Source: Gammaproteobacteria bacterium TMED1
Lineage (GTDB): Bacteria > Pseudomonadota > Gammaproteobacteria > Pseudomonadales > Azotimanducaceae
Reading direction: 5' to 3'
DNA: 58,063 nucleotides
NCBI GenBank assembly: GCA_002167855.2
Contig: NHBG02000016.1
Span: forward strand, 44,454-102,516
The translations under genes and the position numbers were made by a program. The notes beneath the pieces are model-generated. The model searched no databases and was not told the origin of the DNA. It saw only the letters and a program-made list of their open reading frames with translations. Shown in pieces: positions 46,836-54,452 of this stretch (position 1 is the stretch's first letter; each line of letters opens with the position of its first letter).

Positions 46836-47369
46836 ATGATTGACCGGCGTCGTATTTTAACAAGAATTGTCCAATCTTTTTCAATAATCGGAGCGTTCTT
46901 CGTTAGCTATCCTTTCATAAAGTCATCCTCTATATTTGAAAAGCGTTACCTTGAGCTTGAAGTCGATCTTTCTGATCTGAGCACTGATAAAACTAAAAGG
47001 GTCTCTTGGTTAGGAAGGCCGGTTATCATAGCTAGAAGATCACGTCAGGAAATCGCAGCGATAAAAGAAAGCCAAGAGGAATTAAAAGACCCTTTCTCAG
47101 AACGCTCACACCAGCCTGATTTTGCAAAAAATAAAAAGAGATCTATGAGAGATGACATCTTCGTAGCTTTTGGAAACTGTACGCACCTTGGCTGTATTGT
47201 TAAAGATAGCCCTGATGAAGTTGGAACGAGATTCCGTTGTCCTTGCCATGAAAGTTCATTTGATGGCGCAGGTAGAGTATTCAGAGGAGCATTGGCACCT
47301 AAAAATTTAGAGATACCGAACTACGGTTTTATATCTAAAAACATACTCTTGCTGACGGTTGTCAAATAG
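46836..47369 (+). CDS. Orphan Rieske 2Fe-2S protein, PetA-like
   Basis: A 177-residue protein resembling the iron-sulfur subunit of the cytochrome bc1 complex. The N-terminus has an RRR motif and one transmembrane segment (about 11-28), as in PetA proteins exported by the Tat route. The cluster ligands are Cys115 and His117 in CTHLGC, and Cys135 and His138 in CPCHESSF, with the disulfide pair Cys120/Cys137. The [21 protein letters not shown] and [21 protein letters not shown] segments are PetA-like. Cytochrome b and c1 genes are absent; a flavodoxin gene overlaps by one base. It could be a second, specialised Rieske protein serving another redox partner. Confidence 0.85.
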   Translation: MIDRRRILTRIVQSFSIIGAFFVSYPFIKSSSIFEKRYLELEVDLSDLSTDKTKRVSWLGRPVIIARRSRQEIAAIKESQEELKDPFSERSHQPDFAKNKKRSMRDDIFVAFGNCTHLGCIVKDSPDEVGTRFRCPCHESSFDGAGRVFRGALAPKNLEIPNYGFISKNILLLTVVK

Positions 47370-47833
47370 TGGTTAGGAAACGTCTCCTAATTATTTACCA
47401 TAGCAAAACTGGAAGCAATGCTACCTTAGCTAGAGCAGTTTTCAAGGGTGCGAAGCATAAGGATATTGATGTTGATGTTAGATTTATGACGCCCTCAGAG
47501 GCTGATTATAACGATCTAGTTTGGGCGGATGGAGTAATTTTTGGGACACCTGAAAACTTCGGTTATATGTCTGGAATGTTGAAGGATTTTTTTGATCGAA
47601 CATTTTATGAGGTCGAAGGGAAGGTGGACGGCTTGCCCTTTGCTATTTTTATAAGTGCCGCTACGGATGGGCAAGGCGCCTTGAACAGTATTCGTGGGAT
47701 ATGTCGAGGTTACAAATTTAGAGAAGTACAAGAGCCTTTAGTAGTTGTGGGGAAGGTTAGCGACTCGATGATCTTGAAATGCGAAGAACTAGGTATGTCT
47801 ATGGCTGCTGGCATAGACAGCGGAATATTTTAA
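47369..47833 (+). CDS. Flavodoxin/NAD(P)H:quinone oxidoreductase-like flavoprotein
   Basis: A 154-residue flavodoxin-fold protein starting with GTG in overlap with the Rieske stop. The FMN phosphate loop is YHSKTGSNATLARAV (about 10-24), and GTPENFGYMSGMLKDFFDRTFYE (about 59-81) resembles the WrbA/flavodoxin isoalloxazine region. It is shorter than WrbA (about 200 residues). FMN binding is well supported by motif; its electron partner is not known. Coupled translation with the Rieske protein suggests that the two act in one redox step. Confidence 0.85.
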   Translation: MVRKRLLIIYHSKTGSNATLARAVFKGAKHKDIDVDVRFMTPSEADYNDLVWADGVIFGTPENFGYMSGMLKDFFDRTFYEVEGKVDGLPFAIFISAATDGQGALNSIRGICRGYKFREVQEPLVVVGKVSDSMILKCEELGMSMAAGIDSGIF

Positions 47834-47962
47834 ATAATCATAAATATACTTAGAGACTACTTAACTAAGGATTTTTAGCTAGACCACATATTGACTTTTA
47901 CGAGATTGTTTCCCTATAGCGAACAAGTTAGTCTTTCAGAAAAAAGTATTTGCTAGCAAAAA

Positions 47963-48520
47963 ATGAAACTTTCGAAAACTCCTCTACTTAAAACGAATAG
48001 GCTTATTATCAAGCTTCTTGAGCCTCCTGAAGTACCTCTGATGGTAGACTTTAGGCTCTCTAATAAACTTCACCTGAAGGAATGGGAGCCCGCAAGGTCA
48101 CCAGATTTTTATACCGAAAGATTTTGGTCAGTCCAGTCAAAGCTCGCCACCAAGCAGTTTCAAGATGGGAAGAGCGTTTGTCTAATTATTATGGATTTAA
48201 GTGCCTCGCAAATATTAGGAGTTTGCAACTATACAAATATTGTGAGGGGTACGTTCCAATCGTGCCACTTGGGCTACTCTATAGATCAAGCTAATGAGGG
48301 AAGAGGCATAATGTTTGAGGCTCTAAAAATCTCCAATCAATTTATCTTTGAACACATCAAATTGCATAGAATAATGGCTAACTACATACCAAGGAATAAG
48401 CGCAGTGGTTCTCTGCTACAACGATTAGGATTTGTGATCGAGGGTCGAGCTGAGTCTTTCATGAAGATTAATGGGGTATGGGAAGAACATATACTGACAT
48501 CATTAATAAATAGCAAATAA
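47963..48520 (+). CDS. GNAT-family N-acetyltransferase, RimJ-like
   Basis: A 185-residue GCN5-related acetyltransferase of the RimJ/RimL type, which acetylates protein N-termini (RimJ: ribosomal protein S5). LKTNRLIIKLLEP opens the fold; the acetyl-CoA loop is in QANEGRGIMFEAL (about 112-124), followed by LHRIMANYIPRNKRSGSLLQRLGFVIEGRAESFMKINGVWEEH, the usual RimJ ending. It is a single gene. The exact substrate is inferred. Confidence 0.88.
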   Translation: MKLSKTPLLKTNRLIIKLLEPPEVPLMVDFRLSNKLHLKEWEPARSPDFYTERFWSVQSKLATKQFQDGKSVCLIIMDLSASQILGVCNYTNIVRGTFQSCHLGYSIDQANEGRGIMFEALKISNQFIFEHIKLHRIMANYIPRNKRSGSLLQRLGFVIEGRAESFMKINGVWEEHILTSLINSK

Positions 48521-48531
48521 AGCTGTATAAG

Positions 48532-49581
48532 TTACCGAATCTTTAACAACAGAACTAATAGAATTGGAGTCCCTACCGCTTGAAGCAACATGAATCTCAC
48601 TAGAACCTGAGTATTAGACCAGCCCATTTTGTACCTAACATGGTCATGGAGTGGATAACGAATTTGGCTAAAAATACCAACCTTAAAAAATCGAAGTAAT
48701 GCGACTTTAATCATACCCGTCGCACCATTAACCAGCACAACAAACGCGACCACGATAATGAGGAAAGGATTACCGCAAGCCATAACCAGAATTCCAAGCA
48801 TTAGACCAATTGGTCTTGAACCCGAGTCCCCCATCATAACAGCGCTTGGATAACTGTTATGCCAGAGATAGCCCGTAAGACAACCGACCAGGACAAAAGA
48901 CATGATCGCCCAGTCTGCGCCCTGCTTATAGTGAGGTACTAATAGATACTCAGAGATATCAGCGTGACCAACTATCCCGTAGAGTATTCCCCCTAGGAAT
49001 AGTATTGCCATGCTTGAAAGGCTGGCAGATAAACCATCAACCCCATCTGTACAGTTAGTCGCATTGATCGAGGTCCAAATTAATATTGTTGAAGCAATGA
49101 CAAAAAGCGATGGGCTTATTTCTAGTGGATCTTTATATACTGGTAGCCAAATTACTAGTGGCTCAAGCCCACAGATAATTAATGATGCTAATAAAGCAAT
49201 TATTAGATCCATTGCTCCGAGACTGTATTCACTCCAGCCCCTTTTACTATTATCATCAAGAAAGCCAACTACCATAGCTAATCCTACGCAGCTTAGGATT
49301 CCAATAAATTTCCAATCAAACGGAACAACAAGGAGACTTATTAATATAAATATAGGAATAAATATTACGCCCCCAGACATCGGCTTTCCTATACTTTTAT
49401 CTGCATCAATTGCATAAGCTCGACCCCTATCAATTGGCAAATACACCCAAAGCTTTGGCATTACCCACCAAGTCAACACTGCCCCAAGTGCCGTACCCAA
49501 GCCAGCGAGCGTTATGTAAGAGTTTAGGAGCCTAAGCGGCCCTGCAAGATCAGCAAAATATTGCGCGAGATGATACAACAA
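48532..49581 (-). CDS. mraY: Divergent MraY-like phospho-MurNAc-pentapeptide transferase
   Basis: A polytopic membrane protein of 349 residues with about ten hydrophobic segments. It fits MraY, which transfers phospho-MurNAc-pentapeptide to undecaprenyl phosphate to make lipid I. The Asp pair is in GFLDDNSKRGW (about 106-116), the NATNCTDGVDGLSA motif near 173-186 and the GDSGSRPIGLMLG near 256. The C-terminal catalytic loop reads LHDHVRYKMGWSNTQVLVRF, where common MraY has a HHH-E pattern. It lies alone between rimJ-like and hemF genes, not with murF or murE. It may be the only MraY or a specialised paralogue. Confidence 0.78.
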   Translation of the reverse strand: MLYHLAQYFADLAGPLRLLNSYITLAGLGTALGAVLTWWVMPKLWVYLPIDRGRAYAIDADKSIGKPMSGGVIFIPIFILISLLVVPFDWKFIGILSCVGLAMVVGFLDDNSKRGWSEYSLGAMDLIIALLASLIICGLEPLVIWLPVYKDPLEISPSLFVIASTILIWTSINATNCTDGVDGLSASLSSMAILFLGGILYGIVGHADISEYLLVPHYKQGADWAIMSFVLVGCLTGYLWHNSYPSAVMMGDSGSRPIGLMLGILVMACGNPFLIIVVAFVVLVNGATGMIKVALLRFFKVGIFSQIRYPLHDHVRYKMGWSNTQVLVRFMLLQAVGTPILLVLLLKIR

Positions 49582-49604
49582 GAGAGATTTTCAACCCCTT
49601 TTTC

Positions 49605-49625
49605 GTATAAGTATAGAGCTTATAC
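49605..49625. repeat. Inverted repeat upstream of the mraY-like gene
   Basis: GTATAAG at 49605-49611 and CTTATAC at 49619-49625 form perfect 7-bp arms around a 7-base loop, 24 bases upstream of the mraY-like start. There is no T-run on either strand, so an operator or leader hairpin is more likely than a terminator. Confidence 0.35.
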
Positions 49626-49737
49626 AATCAGGAGAAAATGGAACATTACTGGAAATATCAAAACACTCCATATAAATCCCTCTGCGGGGAATTAAGCTAA
49701 CTCATTAATGATAAAAGCTCTGTGTAAAACGAGGAGA

Positions 49738-50643
49738 CTAGTTTAATTCGTGAATCCAATCTCGAATTCTAAGATAATCCTCGTACAATTTAGCTTCTGG
49801 ACTACCACTTTTAGGTTTCCAGTCATATTTCCAAATGGCTCGCGGTGGCATTGACGCAAGCACTGACTCAATGCGTCTCCCAGATTCAAGGCCATATTTT
49901 GTTCCTCGGTCGATTACAAGATTAAATTCGGCATATCGACCTCGCCGATATAGCATGAACTCTTCCTCCTTGGAGCCAAAAGGAATATCTTTTCGGCGCT
50001 TAATAATAGGTAGATAGGCTGGCAGAATGTGATTACCGACATTTTGAACAAATGCTAACGAGGATTCAAAACTGGTTTCATTCCAATCGTCGAAGAAAAT
50101 CCCTCCAACGCCACGAGGTTCCTTGCGATGTTGTAGGAAAAAATAATCATCGCACCAGCCTTTAAGTCTTTTATATAGGCCAGAGCCAAAGGGCGAGCAG
50201 GCTTTAGCCGCTGTGCGGTGCCAGTGCAGAACATCCTCTGGAAACGGATAATAGGGGGTTAAATCAAACCCCCCACCAAAATGCCATTGATCTTCGTTTA
50301 CGAGAAAAAAGCGAAGATTTGCATGAAATGTTGGTACATATGGATTTTTCGGATGCACAATCACAGAGATTGCCAATGCTTCAAAACTCTTTCCTTGCAG
50401 CTCAGGATTACGTGCACTCGCCGCTTTTGGAAGAGAAGTACCTTTACTATGCGTAAAATTTACTGCGGCTTTCTCAAGATAGCGCCCATCTTCAAGCACG
50501 CGAGGTCTGCTAATTCCTCCATTGGTGGTATTAAAATCTTCAAATAAGAAGGGCTTACCATCTAGGGCTTCCAGTTCGCCGCAAATCTGGGCCTGTAAAT
50601 CAATAAAATATTGTTTAACTTCTATAATATTTGGTTCAGACAT
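49738..50643 (-). CDS. hemF: Oxygen-dependent coproporphyrinogen III oxidase
   Basis: Aerobic heme-pathway enzyme that decarboxylates coproporphyrinogen III twice. Its 301 residues match HemF. Motifs: FHANLRFF and WHFGGGFDLTPYYPF with active-site His and Asp (about 112-135), EPRGVGGIFFDDW (about 173-185), and RRGRYAEFNLVIDRGTKYGLESGRRIESVLASMPP, the family signature. It points to aerobic growth, since HemN is the oxygen-independent alternative. Confidence 0.96.
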   Translation of the reverse strand: MSEPNIIEVKQYFIDLQAQICGELEALDGKPFLFEDFNTTNGGISRPRVLEDGRYLEKAAVNFTHSKGTSLPKAASARNPELQGKSFEALAISVIVHPKNPYVPTFHANLRFFLVNEDQWHFGGGFDLTPYYPFPEDVLHWHRTAAKACSPFGSGLYKRLKGWCDDYFFLQHRKEPRGVGGIFFDDWNETSFESSLAFVQNVGNHILPAYLPIIKRRKDIPFGSKEEEFMLYRRGRYAEFNLVIDRGTKYGLESGRRIESVLASMPPRAIWKYDWKPKSGSPEAKLYEDYLRIRDWIHELN

Positions 50644-50727
50644 CTAAATACCATACCATGTTTAGCTCCTGCGCCTTAGTTAGATTTAGAGGTCATAACA
50701 ATAAATTAGATAGTTACGAGAGATAGC

Positions 50728-52341
50728 TTGGAAATTCAAGAAACAACAGAGTTTAAGAACACTCGTGGTATTTTAGAAAAAAGCTTAAAGTTTATTCGCG
50801 GAAGGTGTACGAAGAATGGTGCTTTTGATGCTAACCGTTTAGATGAGTACCAGTATGCTATCTATAATCTAGCTCTATCATTCAGCGAATTAGAAGCTGC
50901 AAGAAGCTTATCAAATTATGCACTATCCAGCGGTAGTTTTGAAAAAAGATTGGCCGTTTGTTTTTTCGCTGAAGTCATCCAAACTATAAATGGGCGGCTA
51001 CTGGCATCATCTCAAGACTTTGGAAGTTTGGGTAAGGTCCCGTTGGGAACATCGTTTATCTCAGAACAGCTCTCAGCAGAAAATCTATCAGAAATTGGAC
51101 AGGAAGCTCTGGCCCGAAAGTGTGATTTTGTAGAAGCAGAGTTGACTGAAAGCCAAAAGCTAATCAAGAAAACTTTTTTTCAGTTTGCGGAACAACGAGT
51201 TGCCCCCATCTCTCAGAATATTCATCGTTTTAATAAGTCTATTCCTGACGCGCTGCTGAAAGAACTGAGCAGTTTAGGTTGTTTCGGATTGAGTATTCCT
51301 CAACGTTATGGCGGCCTCTGTCCTGATAATAAAGAAGATAATCTTAATATGATTTTGGTAACAGAAGAGCTCTCACGCGCATCCCTCGGCGCCGCGGGTA
51401 GCTTAATCACACGGCCAGAAATTATGGCTCGTGCACTGCTAAGTGGAGGGAGTGAGGAACAGAAAGAATATTGGCTACCCAAGATTGCTTCTGGAGAAAA
51501 ATTGTGCGCGATCGCGATAACGGAGCCAGACTATGGATCAGATGTTGCCTCTTTGGAGCTAAAGGCAAAACCTGTGGATAATGGTTGGATATTAAGTGGT
51601 TCCAAGACATGGTCAACCTTTGCGGGCAGGGCGGATGTCTTGCTAGTACTTGCGAGAACAGACCCGAAAAAGTCCCTTTCGCACCGAGGTTTGAGTCTCT
51701 TTATGGTTGAAAAACCGTCATTTATGGGGGAGGAGTTTGAGGTAAAGCAAAGTGTAGGGGGAGTCCTATCGGGTACGGCAATTCCAACCGTTGGCTACCG
51801 GGGTATGCATTCTTATCAATTATTTTTTGATGATTTTTTTGTTCCGAATACAAATTTGATAGGCGAGAGAGAGGGCATAAGTAAGGGGTTCTACTTCACG
51901 ATGCAGGGTCTAACCGGAGGAAGGATACAAACGGCTGCACGTGCCTGTGGCTTGATCCAAGCAGCAATAGAAAAAACGATCCGCTATACGCAAGACCGAA
52001 AGGTTTTTTTGAAACCACTGGCGGATTACCAGCTGACTCGGGTCAAGTTTGCTCGGATGACGATGCACTTGTGTGCTGCCCGAACTTTTACTTATGCTGT
52101 AGGTAAATTGCTAAACCAGGGAGAAGGGCAAATGGAGGCTAGTCTTGTAAAGCTTTTCTCTTGTCGCGCTTCGGAATGGATAACTAGAGAAGCGATGCAA
52201 CTGCACGGAGGAGTGGGCTATGCTGAGGAAACCGAAGTGGGTCGCTACTGGCTTGATGCAAGAGTACTTTCTATTTTCGAGGGAACTGAAGAAACATTGG
52301 CACTAAAGGTAATAGGACGCAGACTAATCGAGAGCGCCTAA
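50728..52341 (+). CDS. Acyl-CoA dehydrogenase with N-terminal extension
   Basis: FAD enzyme that oxidises an acyl-CoA to the 2-enoyl-CoA. It has 537 residues; the standard dehydrogenase begins near residue 140 after a helical extension of unknown role (possibly an additional bundle). Visible are AITEPDYGSDVASLELKA near 263 in the FAD/substrate region, GRIQTAARACGLIQAAIEK, and the C-terminal MQLHGGVGYAEE and LSIFEGTEETLALKVIGRRL, the latter with the usual catalytic Glu position of the medium-chain group. TTG start with GAGAG seven bases upstream. The 3' end overlaps the convergent tetR-type gene by 18 bp. Substrate unknown. Confidence 0.88.
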   Translation: MEIQETTEFKNTRGILEKSLKFIRGRCTKNGAFDANRLDEYQYAIYNLALSFSELEAARSLSNYALSSGSFEKRLAVCFFAEVIQTINGRLLASSQDFGSLGKVPLGTSFISEQLSAENLSEIGQEALARKCDFVEAELTESQKLIKKTFFQFAEQRVAPISQNIHRFNKSIPDALLKELSSLGCFGLSIPQRYGGLCPDNKEDNLNMILVTEELSRASLGAAGSLITRPEIMARALLSGGSEEQKEYWLPKIASGEKLCAIAITEPDYGSDVASLELKAKPVDNGWILSGSKTWSTFAGRADVLLVLARTDPKKSLSHRGLSLFMVEKPSFMGEEFEVKQSVGGVLSGTAIPTVGYRGMHSYQLFFDDFFVPNTNLIGEREGISKGFYFTMQGLTGGRIQTAARACGLIQAAIEKTIRYTQDRKVFLKPLADYQLTRVKFARMTMHLCAARTFTYAVGKLLNQGEGQMEASLVKLFSCRASEWITREAMQLHGGVGYAEETEVGRYWLDARVLSIFEGTEETLALKVIGRRLIESA

Positions 52342-53097
52342 ATTGTTTAATCTAGGGTTAACTGCAGTTTTCTGTCCAAACGATCCTACAGGAGGTAAAG
52401 GGCTTTGAGTTAGAGCCTTAGCTACCAGATCGGGCAACCCCAACATGCGAAGAATATAGCGTACCGCCTCGTCTGTAGCATCCGAAGCAAGATTCCCTTT
52501 TCTAATCTCCCTGTTGATATGCTCTATCATTCCTGCAATTAAGTTTTTAGCAAATAGCGTATCCTCAACCTTAAATCTCCCTGCACTAACGCCTCGCTTG
52601 ATATCTGCAAGACAACTAGCGTCACTTTGACGAAGTTCTATGGGTCCAGGCAACCCTGAAAGAGCAATAAATGTAAGCCATTCTTGGTTAAATTGGGACT
52701 GATAGAAATAAAACTTGAGTGTTGCTGTAATCACCATTGCAGGGTCTTTGAGTCGTGATCTCGTGGTTTCAATCTCCGAGGAAAACTGATCGCGATAATC
52801 TGCAATGACTGATTCAAAGACTTGCTGTTTCGTAACAAAGTAGTTATAAAAAGTGCCGGTCGCGACTCCTGCATACTCAGTAATATCTTGAATAGAGATT
52901 TTTCCGTGTCCACGCTCGAAAACTAGCGATCTTGCAGCAGCGATAAGGGCTGTTCTAGTGCGAGTTTTCTTTGATGCGGCGCTAGAACGGGGCCCGAGTA
53001 CGGGTGCTGGAAAGGATTCTGCCTCCCGGGTATTCGGCAAAATATCTTCCATAATCTCTTCCAAAGTCTCGGTTGAATATGCAGCAGACCTATTCAA
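52324..53097 (-). CDS. TetR/AcrR-family transcriptional regulator
   Basis: A 257-residue regulator with the TetR helix-turn-helix near residues 44-95: RTALIAAARSLVFERGHGKISIQDITEYAGVATGTFYNYFVTKQ. The ligand domain is not recognised. A 40-residue N-terminal tail precedes the DNA-binding domain. The TTG start has AGGA four bases upstream. It lies between two acyl-CoA dehydrogenase genes, divergent from one and convergent with the other, so control of fatty- or branched-acyl-CoA oxidation by an acyl-CoA ligand is a reasonable inference. Inverted repeats in the 167-bp divergent promoter region are candidate operators. Confidence 0.88.
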   Translation of the reverse strand: MNRSAAYSTETLEEIMEDILPNTREAESFPAPVLGPRSSAASKKTRTRTALIAAARSLVFERGHGKISIQDITEYAGVATGTFYNYFVTKQQVFESVIADYRDQFSSEIETTRSRLKDPAMVITATLKFYFYQSQFNQEWLTFIALSGLPGPIELRQSDASCLADIKRGVSAGRFKVEDTLFAKNLIAGMIEHINREIRKGNLASDATDEAVRYILRMLGLPDLVAKALTQSPLPPVGSFGQKTAVNPRLNNLGALD

Positions 53098-53152
53098 TAA
53101 TCCTGACTGCGCGAAAAGCCGTAGATATTAACAGTATCTGACCCAAAAAAAG

Positions 53153-53175
53153 TGAATAGAAAATGGAAATATTCA
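53153..53175. promoter_or_regulatory. Candidate TetR operator: inverted repeat
   Basis: TGAATA at 53153-53158 and TATTCA at 53170-53175 are perfect 6-bp arms separated by 11 bases, in the intergenic region between the divergent TetR and acyl-CoA dehydrogenase genes. Size and place suit a TetR-family operator, but no binding evidence exists. Confidence 0.4.
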
Positions 53176-53191
53176 TACAATTCGTCGAAAT

Positions 53192-53205
53192 GCCCCTTAA
53201 AGGGC
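53192..53205. promoter_or_regulatory. Second inverted repeat in the TetR/acyl-CoA dehydrogenase intergenic region
   Basis: GCCC-CTTAAA-GGGC at 53192-53205 is a near-palindrome centred on TTAA, 60 bases before the acyl-CoA dehydrogenase ATG. It may be an alternative operator to the repeat at 53153-53175. No T-run follows it. Confidence 0.35.
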
Positions 53206-53264
53206 TAATTAAGCGCAAGCATTTGAGTAATCGGTTCGACTAGCTAAAAAAAGGGGATAAAAGT

Positions 53265-54431
53265 ATGGACTTTGAACTAACTGAAGAACAGTTAGCAATC
53301 CGGAACGCTGTAGAGAGTATATGTAAAGAATTTGACGAGAAATATTGGCTTGATAGAGATAAAGATGGAAAATTTCCAGAAGCTTTCGTTAAAGCAGTTA
53401 CGGCAGGTGGTTGGCTGGGAATTGCAATGCCCGAGTTGTATGGGGGTTCAGGCTTGGGAATAACGGAAGCGACAATCCTAGCACATACGATAGCGCGCTC
53501 GGGTGCAGGCATGAGTGGTGCGTCGTCAATTCATTTAAATCTTTTTGGACCAAATCCGATCGTTGTTTTTGGTACCGATAGGCAAAAGGCTCGTTTCTTG
53601 CCACCCCTTATATCCGGCCAAGACCGGGCGTGTTTTGGCGTAACAGAACCCGATACAGGTTTAAATACGACCAAGCTACAGACTAAAGCGCAGCGAGACG
53701 GAGACAGTTATGTGGTTAATGGAAGAAAAATGTGGACCACAACAGCCCAAACCGCAAATAAAATATTATTAATCGCTAGAACGTGTGATGTAGAATTATG
53801 CGAAAAGCCCTCGGATGGCATGACCTTGTTCTATACCGATCTTGATAAAACCAGTGTGGAAATAAGAGTAATCGAGAAAATGGGCCGAAAGGCGGTGGAT
53901 TCCAATGCTTTATTTATAGATGATCTAATCGTACCCGCAGAGGATCGTATTGGAGAAGAGGGCGATGGTTGGAAATGTTTACTTCATGGTCTAAACCCTG
54001 AACGTATCTTGTTGGCTGCTGAAGCGGTTGGGCTTGGGCAAGCAGCACTGGAACGAGCATCAAATTACGCTCGGGAACGAATTGTATTTGATAGGCCTAT
54101 TGGAAAAAATCAGGCTATACAGCACCCCTTGGCAGCTAATTGGATGGAATTGGAAGCGGCAGAGTTAATGGTCTTTAAAGCTGCGGCCCTGTACGACTCA
54201 GGTAAATCATGTGGCGCCGAGGCTAACGCAGCTAAGTATCTGGCGGGAGAAGCAGCGTTCAAAGCTTGTCAGCAAGCTGTTAGAACTCATGGGGGGATGG
54301 GTTACGCCAAGGAATTTCATGTCGAAAGATATATGCGCGAGGTAATGATTCCGTTGCTGGCCCCAGTTAGTCAGGAGCTGGTTCTATCATTTATTGGGGA
54401 GCACGTCCTAGGGCTAGAAAAAAGCTATTAG
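53265..54431 (+). CDS. Acyl-CoA dehydrogenase (isovaleryl-CoA dehydrogenase-like active site)
   Basis: A 388-residue FAD enzyme of beta-oxidation or branched-chain catabolism. Features are MDFELTEEQLAIRNAV at the start, ACFGVTEPDTGLNTTKLQTKA near 128 in the flavin region, GEEGDGWKCLLHGLNPERILLAAEAVGLGQAALERA near 230 with Glu in the PER position used by isovaleryl-CoA dehydrogenase, and the C-terminal RTHGGMGYAKEFHVERYMREV. GGGGAT precedes the ATG. It is divergent from the TetR regulator and probably its target. Substrate not certain. Confidence 0.9.
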   Translation: MDFELTEEQLAIRNAVESICKEFDEKYWLDRDKDGKFPEAFVKAVTAGGWLGIAMPELYGGSGLGITEATILAHTIARSGAGMSGASSIHLNLFGPNPIVVFGTDRQKARFLPPLISGQDRACFGVTEPDTGLNTTKLQTKAQRDGDSYVVNGRKMWTTTAQTANKILLIARTCDVELCEKPSDGMTLFYTDLDKTSVEIRVIEKMGRKAVDSNALFIDDLIVPAEDRIGEEGDGWKCLLHGLNPERILLAAEAVGLGQAALERASNYARERIVFDRPIGKNQAIQHPLAANWMELEAAELMVFKAAALYDSGKSCGAEANAAKYLAGEAAFKACQQAVRTHGGMGYAKEFHVERYMREVMIPLLAPVSQELVLSFIGEHVLGLEKSY

Positions 54432-54452
54432 TACCAACAATAGCTATTAGAA

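Noticed and set aside
49605-49625. Inverted repeat as a terminator for hemF
   Set aside because: hemF is read away from it and no T-run follows on either strand.
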